The notes under the pieces were generated by a model, which saw only the letters and a list, made by a program, of their open reading frames with translations, was not told the DNA's origin and did not search any database. From Bacteroidaceae bacterium (lineage in GTDB: Bacteria > Bacteroidota > Bacteroidia > Bacteroidales > Bacteroidaceae), in the NCBI GenBank assembly GCA_017646665.1, contig JAGCMB010000021.1, positions 1 through 64,000 on the forward strand: a stretch of DNA of 64,000 nt. Reading direction: 5' to 3'. This document shows positions 16,758 to 26,329 of the stretch, in pieces (position 1 is the stretch's first letter; each line of letters opens with the position of its first letter). The translations under genes and the position numbers were made by a program.

Positions 16758-16783
16758 TGAATTCGAATTTCATTCGAAATTCA
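16758..16783. repeat. Imperfect palindrome
   Basis: TGAATTCGAAT (16758-16768) faces ATTCGAAATTCA (16772-16783), complementary except for one extra base. It lies 30 bases before the terminator at 16813. Confidence 0.5.
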
Positions 16784-16812
16784 CATAAGACTTCGCCCAC
16801 TCAACAAACAAT

Positions 16813-16844
16813 AAAAAAGCGAACCTCGAAAGGTTCGCTTTTTT
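16813..16844. terminator. Bidirectional terminator after the SusCD operon
   Basis: Arms 16813-16826 and 16831-16844 (14 bp, loop CGAA) run from six A into six T, so both strands gain a T-tract. It lies 23 bases past the stop of the lipoprotein gene and closes the susCD unit. Confidence 0.9.
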
Positions 16845-16867
16845 GTGTATATTACTGATTAAATAAA

Positions 16868-17827
16868 TTATTCAGCAATTGTTGTTGTGCTCAAGTCAAC
16901 CTTGAAAGCACCTGCTGTGTTTGAAGTATACAAACCATTGTTGCTGTAATCCTTCATAGAAATCAACATAGATTTAGCAGGGAATGTAATGCATAGGTTC
17001 TCATCCAATGTACCGCAGTAGCCGGCAGCCTTAACAGCCTCGAATGGGTTACCCTTTGACATGTAGTAGTATGCCAAACAGCCGAATGTAAACTCACCAT
17101 AGCCCCAATCCATACCAGACTGGTGGTAACCGTCCATGTAAACACCCTCAGGATCCTCGCAATTGAATGTCATATAGTGCTTCTTTGTGGTGTCATAATC
17201 ACCAGGAGCATTATAAGGATATGCAGCACCGTATGGGTCAACAAGACGGATGATGTTTGGATTCTCAACAGCCTGCTCAGCAGCAACCTCGTATGTCAAG
17301 TTCTGAACACCGAAGAAAGTACCAACAAGACCCTCTGTGTAGAGAGCATTGCCAATTGACTGCCAATTGTACTCAATCAAAACCGAAACAGTTGTACCTG
17401 TGTAACCGGTGAGTGATGCATTATGCTCGAAATAACGAACTGAATCTACAAGGAAATCAATCTTTGCTGTGTACTTTGTACCAAGAGCAATGTTATCATA
17501 ATCAACATTGATGACAAACTCGGCAAAATCCTTACCATTATTAAAGATTACAGCCGCTGTATCGTATGTCATAATAGCAGCATCACTAACATTAACACTT
17601 ACAGGTATTGTATCATTTCCATTGGCTGAGTTACGGAATACTCTCAATGCAACCTGACGTACAGTATCAACCGGTGTCAGAACATAGTTAACCTCCTTCA
17701 GCTCGAATGAGTATGTATCCTTGCTGTAAGCATCGTATGGCTCCCAACAGCCTTCGTCGCTACAAGATGTAAAGAATCCTGCAGTCAAGGCCATCGCCAT
17801 TACTATAAATGATTTAAATATTTTCAT
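16868..17827 (-). CDS. SusCD-associated surface lipoprotein
   Basis: 319 residues with a type II signal peptide (lipobox FTSC, Cys22). Residues ~40-150 resemble the Calx-beta/Ig-like domains of DUF4843-type proteins that follow SusD in many loci; the C-terminal half (~160-319) is unassigned and rich in aromatics. The position immediately after susD suggests an outer-membrane lipoprotein that helps bind the imported ligand, in the manner of SusE/F, although there is no clear sequence match to those. It is 69 bases downstream of susD and ends at the terminator at 16813-16844. Confidence 0.7.
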   Translation of the reverse strand: MKIFKSFIVMAMALTAGFFTSCSDEGCWEPYDAYSKDTYSFELKEVNYVLTPVDTVRQVALRVFRNSANGNDTIPVSVNVSDAAIMTYDTAAVIFNNGKDFAEFVINVDYDNIALGTKYTAKIDFLVDSVRYFEHNASLTGYTGTTVSVLIEYNWQSIGNALYTEGLVGTFFGVQNLTYEVAAEQAVENPNIIRLVDPYGAAYPYNAPGDYDTTKKHYMTFNCEDPEGVYMDGYHQSGMDWGYGEFTFGCLAYYYMSKGNPFEAVKAAGYCGTLDENLCITFPAKSMLISMKDYSNNGLYTSNTAGAFKVDLSTTTIAE

Positions 17828-17896
17828 AATCTCTTTTTTTTATTTTTGTTTTCCAAAATTTCCCCTGCCCCTGCACGGGGCAGGAAAAATATAGAT

Positions 17897-19504
17897 TTAC
17901 TCAGCAACTGGTTCCGGATAAGAAGCTGTTGGATTATTGTCAGCCTCGGTCAACAGAGCATTAGCCTCAATCTCGCTTTGTGGGATTGGGAAAATCAAGC
18001 CATCGCTACCAGCGGGGAGATAGAACACTGCGTGAGCCTGGAAGCCAGCACCACGACGGTCCAAATCCTTCTTCAAGCGCAACAAGTCGGCGTAAGAGAA
18101 GCCCTCACCCCAGAGCTCGACACGACGCTGGAACCACACTTTATCCTGTACCTGAACGGCTGTCAAAGCAGCACCTTCCTTAGCAGCACAAGTGTACTCT
18201 GGGTCGCGATAAGTCTTAACAAAATCCTCCAATGTTGCAGCACCTGCTGATGGGTTGCCTGCCATAGCCTGAGCCTCGGCAAGGATAAGATACATCTCTT
18301 CAACACGCATCAAAGGAATGTCGTTTGCATTTGTTGATGTACCGGTCTTGTCCTGATAGCAACCGAACTTCATATGAGTGTAAGCCGGAATATCATAACT
18401 TACTGCGTATGCAGCCTGCTCTGCGTTGAGGTTAGGAGACTGCTTGTTCTCGTCAAGCCACCAACCCTTGCGAACGTCTGTTGCAGGAATCTGAGCGTAG
18501 AGAGCCTTGTTAATCTTTCTCCAAGCACCAACTGAAGCATAACCGTAGTTGAGTGAACCCATGTGTGATGGGAAGTTACAGATACCTGATGTTACAGGAC
18601 GGTCAGTCTCAGCAACAACGATACCCCACATCCAAGATGCATCATCGATATCGCTGAAGCCTGGATGGTCAACATCTGAAGCTGAATATGGAGTAGCCGA
18701 AGTGTTATCAATAGCAGCCTGAGCATCGTTAGCAGCTGCACTCCAGTTGTTCATTACAAGGTTAACACGTGCACGCAAACCGTATGCAACAGCAAGGTCA
18801 ACATAACGCTTGTCCTCGCGAACTGTTGAAGAAGCCGACAAGAGGTCAATAGCAATGTTAAGGTCGTTCATAATGAACTCATAAACCTCAGCCACTGTCG
18901 AACGTTTGATACCTGTGTTAGGTACATTCTCAAAGTTCTCCTCAGTTATAAGAAGTACACAAGGCTTGTTCTCGTTACCAACGTATGTGTGCTGGTAATA
19001 CTGTGCAAGTGTAAAGTAGTCAAATGCACGGACTGCCAAAGCCTGAGCAAGATAGTACTTCAAGCCCTCATCTTCAGGCTCATAAGTACCGATAGTCTTT
19101 ATAACGCTATTAGCTGATGAAATCTGCATATAAGCTGTTGACCAGATAGAAAAAGTTGCAAAGTTCTTGTAGTTCACGTCTGTGTGAAGAAGAGATGAAG
19201 CAAACCAGTTGTAACCTATATCATCTGACACCATATCCATACCACGTGTATCTGTAATCATCATTGTAGCAGGATAGAAAAAGTCGTTGTGGTTACCCTC
19301 TCCTGTCAACTTACCGAAGTTGTAGAAACCGGCAGGAATAGCCGCAATACTCGCTTTGATTCGGTCAGGGTTCGATGCTACAGCCTCAGCCTTCTGTTCG
19401 GTGGTGACTGTTGAACCCATCGGTGCTGTATCAAGGTCGTTACAGCTCACCATAGCGAGAGCCGCAAACGCCGATGCTACCAATTTATATTTAAAGTTCT
19501 TCAT
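17897..19504 (-). CDS. susD-like: SusD/RagB-family ligand-binding lipoprotein
   Basis: 535 residues from the ATG at 19504; the three upstream in-frame codons begin with GTG and are left out. Type II signal peptide with lipobox MVSC (Cys21) followed by NDLDTAP. The N-terminal helical TPR-like region and the C-terminal WFQRRVELWGEG...DLLRLK segment are typical of the family. SusD caps the SusC barrel and captures the ligand at the cell surface. It lies 19 bases after susC on the same strand. The imported substrate cannot be told from sequence; no glycoside hydrolase is in the operon. Confidence 0.93.
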   Translation of the reverse strand: MKNFKYKLVASAFAALAMVSCNDLDTAPMGSTVTTEQKAEAVASNPDRIKASIAAIPAGFYNFGKLTGEGNHNDFFYPATMMITDTRGMDMVSDDIGYNWFASSLLHTDVNYKNFATFSIWSTAYMQISSANSVIKTIGTYEPEDEGLKYYLAQALAVRAFDYFTLAQYYQHTYVGNENKPCVLLITEENFENVPNTGIKRSTVAEVYEFIMNDLNIAIDLLSASSTVREDKRYVDLAVAYGLRARVNLVMNNWSAAANDAQAAIDNTSATPYSASDVDHPGFSDIDDASWMWGIVVAETDRPVTSGICNFPSHMGSLNYGYASVGAWRKINKALYAQIPATDVRKGWWLDENKQSPNLNAEQAAYAVSYDIPAYTHMKFGCYQDKTGTSTNANDIPLMRVEEMYLILAEAQAMAGNPSAGAATLEDFVKTYRDPEYTCAAKEGAALTAVQVQDKVWFQRRVELWGEGFSYADLLRLKKDLDRRGAGFQAHAVFYLPAGSDGLIFPIPQSEIEANALLTEADNNPTASYPEPVAE

Positions 19505-19523
19505 AATATTCACATTTTAATTA

Positions 19524-22500
19524 TTAGAATGTTACCTTAATACCACCAGAGATTGTACGCAATGCGCTATATGTAGAAGCGTGTGTTGATGTAGTTCCCT
19601 TACGTGGGTCCATACCCTCACGAGCACAGAACAAAGCTACATTGTCAGCAGCACCATAGATGCGAACTGAGTTCAAACCAAGTACGCGTACCCACTTCTT
19701 GGGGAATGTATAACCGAAGGTGATGTTGTTCAAAGAGAGGTAGTCAGAAGATACCAACCAACGGTCTGACTGAGAGTTAGCATACTTGTCGCTGTGGTTC
19801 AAACGTGGAACGTCTGTGAAACGATTCTCAGGTGTCCAAGCCTTCGCAATGTCATTGTGCCAGTTCTGACCGACATCAGCAGAAGTACCACCGTGCATCA
19901 ATGCAGCATATGAGTTATCGTAGATCTTACCACCGAACTGGTATGCAAACTGAATAGAGAAGTCGAAGCCATAGAGTTCAAAGCTTGTACCGAAACCACC
20001 ATATACATCTGGAGCCAAGTCGCCGGTAGCCTCACAACCGTTCTTCTGTGCGTGAGAATAGTCAGAAGTGATGAATCTTTCAGGATTCTTATTGTAAGCC
20101 TCTACTGCAGCATTGTAAGCAGCCTCATTACCCTCAGCTGTCAATTTCTCATAATCTGCAGCAGACATAGTCTTCTTCAAGTACTCATCAGCTGGAGTCT
20201 TTGTGTGATAAAGAGCAAGACCGGTGTGTGAGTCAACACCTGCATATCTTGGCAAATAATACTGCCAACGTGACTCACCCTCGCGATAGATAGTTGTACC
20301 GCTGATGTACTCGCCATTATATTCAGGAGCCAACTCGTTGATAACGTTCTGCTGGTATGTTGCATTTGCAAAGATATCCCACTTGAAGTTACGCATTTCA
20401 ATAGGAGTTGCGTTAAGTTCGATTTCAACACCGCTGTTTGTCATAGAACCAACGTTCACAGGAATTGAGCTGTAACCGTTTGATGGAGCAACTGCACGGT
20501 AGTCGAGCATATCGCTTGTCTGACGGCCGAAGTACTCGATTGTACCGCTCAACTTACCCTTGAACAAAGAGAAGTCGATACCGGCATTGTAAGAGTTACT
20601 CTTCTCCCAAGTAAGTTCAGGGTTACCTTTGTATACCAAAAGACCATCTGAGAATACACCATCAGCACCAGTTACACTGTACTGGTCGAGGTATGCATAG
20701 TAGTTACGGATCTCATCGTTACCCTGCTGACCGAAAGAAGCCTTAATCTTCAGGATGTCAATCCAAGAAGATGCCTTCTTCATAAAGTTCTCCTTGCTGA
20801 TAACCCAAGCAGCAGATGCTGACCAGAAGTTACCCCAACGCTTGTCAGGATGGAAACGTGAAGAAGCATCACGACGATAAGAAGCACTAACGAAGTATTT
20901 CTCGCTGTAATCCCAGTTCAAACGACCGAAGAAACCACGTGTAGCGTACTCAGTATAAGAACCATAACCACGTCTTTGGTCAATAGTATTGTTTATAGTG
21001 AAGTCACCTGGCTTGTAGAGGTTCTGTCCGTTTGCCTGTACGCTCTCTTGGTTGAAGTTGTACGCCTCGTAACCGAGTGTAAGGTCGATTGTGTTATTTG
21101 CAAAAGTCTTGGTATAGTTTGCAAGATACTGTTGGTTGAAAGAGAAGAAACGTGTCTGGCTCTGTGATGCAGTACCACCGTAGCTTGCGCTCTGACCATA
21201 ACGTGCATTACCGATTACGTGACCACGCTCGTTCTGAACATAAGCACTAAGCGCTGCTGTCAACTTAAGACCCTGAATAGGAGTAATCTCAGCAAACCAC
21301 TTGCCGTTGAAGATATCAGCCAAGTACTCTTCATCGTTGTAGAGAAGGTCACTCATTGGGTTAGACATTGACATAAAGTTACGTGCGAAGTTTGTAGACA
21401 AGCCATCACCGTAGTCATAAACAGGAAGACCAGAGCTTGCATCGGTAGCAATGCTGCCGTCTGCGTTACGTACATACAAAGGATATACAGGAGCGATGTT
21501 GTTTGTAAGACCGAACACGTTACCTGATGAGTTTGTTGTTGTCTGCTCACCAGGGTAGCGGCTATCGCTGTTTGTATAAGAAAGGCTTGTACCAACCTTC
21601 AACCACTTCTTAGCCTGGTAGTCAACGTTCAAACGTGTAGAAAGACGGTTGAAACCTGAGTTCTTGATGATACCACCATCCTCGAGGTAACCGGCAGAGA
21701 AGTAGTAGTTCAATTTGTCGGTACCACCGGCAACAGAGAAGTTGTACTCCTGACGGAGCTGGCTCTCAATCATACCCTTTGTCCAATCATCCGGAGTATA
21801 GTAGTACTTACCGTCGCTGTAACCGAGACGTGCACGTGGGTCAACCTTACCATCAAGACCAATAAGGCCATTGAGTGGAGTTCCGGGAGTAACAGCACCA
21901 CAACCACCACAGATTTCGTTACCGCTCAAATCATACATCTGATAACCAAGAGCTGGGAACAACATTGAGTTTGCATAGTTGTGTGCAGCATCGGGCAAAT
22001 AACCGAGTGAATAGTAACCCTCGTTGTAGAAGCTCTTGTAAAGAGTTTCCATATAGAGATTAGGTGACTCCATTACATCGTACTTACCAATCTGGCGCTG
22101 GTTAACACCCCACTTGGCATCGAAAGAGATGCGAGCTGAGTTGTTGCTACCCTTCTTTGTAGTTACCATGATGACACCGTTAGCACCACGTGCACCATAA
22201 AGTGCAGATGCAGCAGCATCCTTCAACACTGACATATTCTCGATATCGGCAGGGTTGATAGATGAGATATCACCGTCGAAAGGCATACCGTCAACAACAT
22301 ACAATGGGTCGTTACCGGCATTCAAAGAACCTACACCACGCACGCGCACTGTAGCAGAAACACCAGGCTGACCGTTTGCACTTGTAATCTGTACACCGGC
22401 GATAGCACCTGAAAGTGCATTTGTCACGTTAGAAACCTGACGCTTCTCGATGTTCTCGGCCTTCACTACTGAAGCAGAACCGGTAAACGCCGATTTCTTA

Positions 22501-22841
22501 GCTGTACCATAGGCAACAACCACAACGTCATCAAGAGTTACGCCATCCTCAACGAGGACAATCTTCATTGGCTTACCTCTTGTAATCTGCACCTCCTGTG
22601 TTGTCATACCAACGTATGATACACGGATTGTAGTAGCAGTTGCAGGCACATTTTCAATTGTAAAATTACCATCCATATCTGTGCCGGCACCCATAGAGGT
22701 TCCAACAACGAACACAGAGGCTCCGAAAACAGGCTCACCATCAGACTCCGAGTAAACCTTACCCGTGATAGCTGCGGTTTGCGCTGTTGCCATACCTATA
22801 CCCATACAGATAAAGGTCAATAGAAATAGCACTCTTTTCAT
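19524..22841 (-). CDS. susC-like: SusC/RagA-family TonB-dependent outer-membrane transporter
   Basis: 1105 residues. Signal peptide ending near ATAQ; a carboxypeptidase-regulatory-like domain at about 25-105 (ITGKVYSESDGEPVFGASV); the SusC TonB-box region (VVVAYGTAKKSAFTGS); a plug domain with NVTNALSGAIAGVQI and the RGVGSLNAGNDPLYVVDG signature; then a long barrel ending in aromatic VTF. Energy comes from TonB-ExbBD; a tonB gene lies at 49.4-50.1 kb. First gene of a susC-susD-lipoprotein operon with a leader of either ~75 or ~300 nt. No anti-sigma, sigma or two-component regulator is adjacent. Confidence 0.95.
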   Translation of the reverse strand: MKRVLFLLTFICMGIGMATAQTAAITGKVYSESDGEPVFGASVFVVGTSMGAGTDMDGNFTIENVPATATTIRVSYVGMTTQEVQITRGKPMKIVLVEDGVTLDDVVVVAYGTAKKSAFTGSASVVKAENIEKRQVSNVTNALSGAIAGVQITSANGQPGVSATVRVRGVGSLNAGNDPLYVVDGMPFDGDISSINPADIENMSVLKDAAASALYGARGANGVIMVTTKKGSNNSARISFDAKWGVNQRQIGKYDVMESPNLYMETLYKSFYNEGYYSLGYLPDAAHNYANSMLFPALGYQMYDLSGNEICGGCGAVTPGTPLNGLIGLDGKVDPRARLGYSDGKYYYTPDDWTKGMIESQLRQEYNFSVAGGTDKLNYYFSAGYLEDGGIIKNSGFNRLSTRLNVDYQAKKWLKVGTSLSYTNSDSRYPGEQTTTNSSGNVFGLTNNIAPVYPLYVRNADGSIATDASSGLPVYDYGDGLSTNFARNFMSMSNPMSDLLYNDEEYLADIFNGKWFAEITPIQGLKLTAALSAYVQNERGHVIGNARYGQSASYGGTASQSQTRFFSFNQQYLANYTKTFANNTIDLTLGYEAYNFNQESVQANGQNLYKPGDFTINNTIDQRRGYGSYTEYATRGFFGRLNWDYSEKYFVSASYRRDASSRFHPDKRWGNFWSASAAWVISKENFMKKASSWIDILKIKASFGQQGNDEIRNYYAYLDQYSVTGADGVFSDGLLVYKGNPELTWEKSNSYNAGIDFSLFKGKLSGTIEYFGRQTSDMLDYRAVAPSNGYSSIPVNVGSMTNSGVEIELNATPIEMRNFKWDIFANATYQQNVINELAPEYNGEYISGTTIYREGESRWQYYLPRYAGVDSHTGLALYHTKTPADEYLKKTMSAADYEKLTAEGNEAAYNAAVEAYNKNPERFITSDYSHAQKNGCEATGDLAPDVYGGFGTSFELYGFDFSIQFAYQFGGKIYDNSYAALMHGGTSADVGQNWHNDIAKAWTPENRFTDVPRLNHSDKYANSQSDRWLVSSDYLSLNNITFGYTFPKKWVRVLGLNSVRIYGAADNVALFCAREGMDPRKGTTSTHASTYSALRTISGGIKVTF

Positions 22842-22923
22842 AATAATGAATTTAAGTTAATAATAATAATGAATTTGTGTCTTTTTGTAAACTTCACTCC
22901 TAAACTAACAGGAATGAATGGCG

Positions 22924-22931
22924 CGAAAGTA
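22924..22931 (-). promoter_or_regulatory. Proximal candidate -7 element for susC
   Basis: Minus-strand TACTTTCG, one mismatch from TAnnTTTG, without a clear TTG at the expected spacing. The start would be near 22917, leaving a leader of about 75 nt. It is weaker than the distal promoter at 23150-23182. Confidence 0.4.
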
Positions 22932-23149
22932 CAACTTTTTACATAAAGTTTAAAATAAGTTAAGCACTTTTTTTCAACAAAAGTGTTATTTTTTTATCAA
23001 AATGGCTCTTTTACACACTTTTTGCTCACAAAGGGCTATAGTGTGCAATGAGCATTTATCACCATTCAAAGGGATAAAAAAATGACTTTTTTCACCGCTA
23101 AATAACGCTATTACATTGATTATCAACAACGAGTACCCTATTTCGCAAA
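22932..23149 (-). other. Long A/T-rich leader region upstream of susC
   Basis: No gene is seen in 22842-23380. This part lies between the two candidate susC promoters and would be transcribed as leader if the distal one is used. Leaders of SusC genes in Bacteroides can be targets of antisense small RNAs; I looked for a plus-strand TAnnTTTG here and found none. Confidence 0.35.
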
Positions 23150-23182
23150 CAAAAGTATATTTTTTACAAAAAGTTAGTCAAA
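23150..23182 (-). promoter_or_regulatory. Distal promoter of the susCD operon
   Basis: Minus-strand TTTG (23179-23182), 21 bases, TACTTTTG (23150-23157): a full match to the consensus. The start would be near 23143, about 300 nt before the susC ATG. The rest up to 23380 is A/T-rich and shows nothing further. Confidence 0.6.
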
Positions 23183-23380
23183 ATGCGCAAAAAATAGACT
23201 TAAAGATAGTTTAAAATGATTTTAGTTTTTAACATTTTTAAACAGAGAACATCAAAAAAGGGAAATGCAACGAAAAATTAATCAAAAAGGAACTGTTTAC
23301 TATATAATAATGTACGCGCGTGAAGAGATAGAGAAAACATCAAAACAGGAAACGGTTGTATAAACCCCCTCTGTTTATGC

Positions 23381-26314
23381 TCACTTCATAAGAAAACGCA
23401 TAACAGCCCCCATTAGTTTAGCGCGATGCGCACTATTTTGCACCGCCTCAAAAGGGAAGCTTGTAGAAATGACACGGTAACCGGCACCGGAATATGCGAC
23501 AGCAGCACTCTCCTTGCACCCGTCAAAGACAAAAGAGATAAAAGCACCATTAAGTGGCACAAGAATATCGGGGCAAGAAACGGCGTAGCACCCTTCGTTC
23601 ACCCGGCGCCCCACCGACAGGCGTAATCCCGAGCCCGAAACGACATCCTCGGCCAGGTCCGAAACAGAGCCACCATAATCAAAATGCAATAAATCACGGA
23701 TAAAGCGTTTGTCGGCATCGCACCCTTGCATATCGCTTGCTATGAACGCGCCGCTCACAAAAAGCCGGCCACCACCAAGACAATAGGAGGTCAATTTTTG
23801 TTGAAGAGCAAGAGGGAATGTCTTGTATGGTGCATTGTAATGTAACAAAGAGCCATCGCCACCCTGTTTCTCCACTCCCAAAATAAGGTCAACGACAGAA
23901 TACTCAGCAAGATTAACCAAGCCTTCCATTACAGCCTCGCTGCCACAAGAAAGGAAACTGATGCCATTTGCAGCCAAGGCCTCGCCGTGGACACGTGGAT
24001 AATTGAACGAATTACCGGCAATGAGCATTCCTTCGCACTCACTGCCACTCAAGCCCAAACCATTCTCATAATTAATATTTTCACGCAAAAAATCGAGCTG
24101 CTGGCCACAATACTCGGGAGTGCGCATATATGGCACACCCGGGTCGCGCTCAAAGTCAAAGCCTATACGCTTGTCCGTAAAAAGAGTATCAGGAGCACCT
24201 AAACGATGGAAACCATTAACCACAAGAACTCTACCCTTTTCATTCCTAGCCATATAGAGCGAAAGCTCTTCCGAAGGCAGACTGCAACCTCCACCGTTCA
24301 GCGCCGAAACCTTGAAACTATACATCACACCCTTTTCAACAGGGATAGCGCAATGTGGAGCATCGACAACCGTGCCATTGTCATACCCTGCTCCATCCAC
24401 GCTCTTGTATACGATATATTTTTCGGGGCGTGCCGTTGGTTCAAGCACATCATCTACCGGACGCCAAGAGAGCAACACCTCTTTGTTATTTTTCGACATC
24501 GACATTGCGAAATGGCTGACAGGGAGCGGTTGGACAATATAATCATCACCGCGGACATAACACAGATGCTTGAGCAATGCCTTGTAGACCGAGCGCGCCA
24601 AAGTGAATTTGAAATCGGGGTCGTGCCCATAGACCATATCCATAAAATTCTGGTGCGACAAGGACTCGAAAATCACCGACGGAACATACGGCACACGAGT
24701 TTCGCCATAGTTACGGTCTAGAATTCCACGCACCGGCCACAGTTTGCCATATCGAGCAGTCAAATCATCTTGCACGCTGTTAAGAAGAAACGAAACAGCA
24801 TCGCGCGACATCTGGCGCGAATGACCCGTTTCAAGCGTATCTCCATTAAACTCCGTAGTAACAACGCCCAATGAACCCACAACGCTATCTCCGGCCGACA
24901 CACCAGCATCGGAATGAAATCCAAACGAAAGTTCAATAGGCACATTCAAACCAGTAGTATCAGGATTATACACCGAGCCACCAGACAGATAGTTCACCGC
25001 ACCCGGACGACAAACGACATCATCGCGGTAGTCCGCTTCACCTTTATAAACAGAGTAGACCTCGTATGGAAAACCGCCTGTCTGAAGATTGTATCGTGCG
25101 CCCTCAAGATAACGGGGCATACCGCTCAACAGCTCTCCCGGGCCACGGGCTACATTGCCCATTCCACCACCAAAGCGCACAGCGTCGGCACTGACAACTC
25201 CCTTATTAACGCTGTAGTTGGAAAGAAAGACTCCTTGTTCCTTGTGACAGCCCTTGTCAAAATGGAATGTACCCAAATAGACCCAAGTTCCACCACCCAT
25301 TGTCTGGTTTACCTCGAAGCTGGTTTCGCCACCACTGTGAGCCACCGTATACAAAGCGTCGGGCACGGAATTCTCATGAGTTTCGTATGCCACATACACG
25401 GCATACTCTCCCGTTTCAGGAATATCGGGGCACCACACAGCCTTGGAAAGGCGTTTAGTGGTTTGCACCGTCTGCACACAACGCGAAGAACCCATAGAGA
25501 ACGGGTCGTCGAGGTCGTAGTAGACATCCTTCAATGGAGCATAGCCGCCAGCCCGTGAATTCCATCTGTTGTCGCGCGACTCACTCTCGGTATAACGTGA
25601 ATTGCCACCACGACATTTATCGTTGTCGACAATGACACAAAGCGACTGCCAATCGCGTTCACGCGGAGTATATACAAGCGCTCCGGCATTTTCAAGCATC
25701 GGCATCAGGAACGGAACGACAATCGACTGCGTGAACAAATCCTCGGTAGTACAATAGAGCGAAGGACGCTGCCACTTCCATAAATCGTTTTCGGCAAAAT
25801 AGTATCGTCCGTGACTCTGCCACAGAGCGATGTGACGGCCATTAAGTCCACCGGATGCCACAAACGGACGACTGACATTCCTAACCCAGGGTTTTCCGTC
25901 ATAACGGACATCACCCCACAGACGTGCCTTGTCGACATTCGCGCCACTGCGATATATATTAGGGATACGTTCCTCAATAGCACGCCCTTTGTAAACAATC
26001 TCCACCTTGTATTTACGCAGTTTCTTGGGCAGTATTCCCTTGACATCCTTGTAAATCTTGTCCACGACCTCGGGAGTGAAGGCCTGCCCGGCAAATGCCT
26101 CGTTGGCATATATCACAACCTTTTTCGCCTTGTTGTTGACAACAATGTTGTTCTTGCGTCGGTCGAGCGCCGAGAACTTCAGGCGGGTCCTGTCCGATGT
26201 ATAGTTCTTAAAATATTCCGACAAGGCACGAGAAACAGTTTTGTCGACACCCTGTGCCGACAAAACCGATATTCCAAAAAGGCAAAATAGTATTGCCCAA
26301 TAGTGCCTTGACAT
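23381..26314 (-). CDS. Secreted N-acetylmuramoyl-L-alanine amidase-like protein with golvesin/Xly-type and FnIII domains
   Basis: 977 residues from the ATG at 26314 (two further codons upstream start with TTG). The signal peptide ends near LSAQ. An amidase_3-like fold is split: QSHG and EDLFTQSIV...LENAGALVY (about 165-215) and FGFHSDAG (about 465-472) carry likely zinc and active-site positions. Between them, GEYAVYVAYETHENSV...GGGTWVYLG matches the golvesin/xanthan-lyase CBD-like domain. A fibronectin type III-like domain (about 605-690) and a glutamine-amidotransferase-like C-terminal region (about 700-977) follow. Such proteins are often named xanthan lyase in Bacteroidota. A peptidoglycan target is inference. 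It follows a 91-residue gene by 15 bases. Confidence 0.78.
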   Translation of the reverse strand: MSRHYWAILFCLFGISVLSAQGVDKTVSRALSEYFKNYTSDRTRLKFSALDRRKNNIVVNNKAKKVVIYANEAFAGQAFTPEVVDKIYKDVKGILPKKLRKYKVEIVYKGRAIEERIPNIYRSGANVDKARLWGDVRYDGKPWVRNVSRPFVASGGLNGRHIALWQSHGRYYFAENDLWKWQRPSLYCTTEDLFTQSIVVPFLMPMLENAGALVYTPRERDWQSLCVIVDNDKCRGGNSRYTESESRDNRWNSRAGGYAPLKDVYYDLDDPFSMGSSRCVQTVQTTKRLSKAVWCPDIPETGEYAVYVAYETHENSVPDALYTVAHSGGETSFEVNQTMGGGTWVYLGTFHFDKGCHKEQGVFLSNYSVNKGVVSADAVRFGGGMGNVARGPGELLSGMPRYLEGARYNLQTGGFPYEVYSVYKGEADYRDDVVCRPGAVNYLSGGSVYNPDTTGLNVPIELSFGFHSDAGVSAGDSVVGSLGVVTTEFNGDTLETGHSRQMSRDAVSFLLNSVQDDLTARYGKLWPVRGILDRNYGETRVPYVPSVIFESLSHQNFMDMVYGHDPDFKFTLARSVYKALLKHLCYVRGDDYIVQPLPVSHFAMSMSKNNKEVLLSWRPVDDVLEPTARPEKYIVYKSVDGAGYDNGTVVDAPHCAIPVEKGVMYSFKVSALNGGGCSLPSEELSLYMARNEKGRVLVVNGFHRLGAPDTLFTDKRIGFDFERDPGVPYMRTPEYCGQQLDFLRENINYENGLGLSGSECEGMLIAGNSFNYPRVHGEALAANGISFLSCGSEAVMEGLVNLAEYSVVDLILGVEKQGGDGSLLHYNAPYKTFPLALQQKLTSYCLGGGRLFVSGAFIASDMQGCDADKRFIRDLLHFDYGGSVSDLAEDVVSGSGLRLSVGRRVNEGCYAVSCPDILVPLNGAFISFVFDGCKESAAVAYSGAGYRVISTSFPFEAVQNSAHRAKLMGAVMRFLMK

Positions 26315-26329
26315 ATACAAAGCCTATTT

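Larger units (their letters stand above)
15452..16812. other. Repeat-rich stretch without a convincing gene
   Basis: About 1.36 kb in which all open frames are short (at most ~137 codons), overlap each other on both strands and have no recognisable start context or family. The stretch holds at least six inverted repeats, listed separately where strong, plus a weak one at 15538-15559 (AGACTA/TAGTCT). Its base composition is patchy: 15.78-16.3 kb looks richer in G+C than the flanks. It could be a degraded mobile element, a non-coding RNA locus or both. I cannot assign it. Confidence 0.6.

Noticed and set aside
22842..23140. Antisense small RNA opposite the susC leader
   Set aside because: No plus-strand TAnnTTTG element was found in the region, so there is no sequence support.
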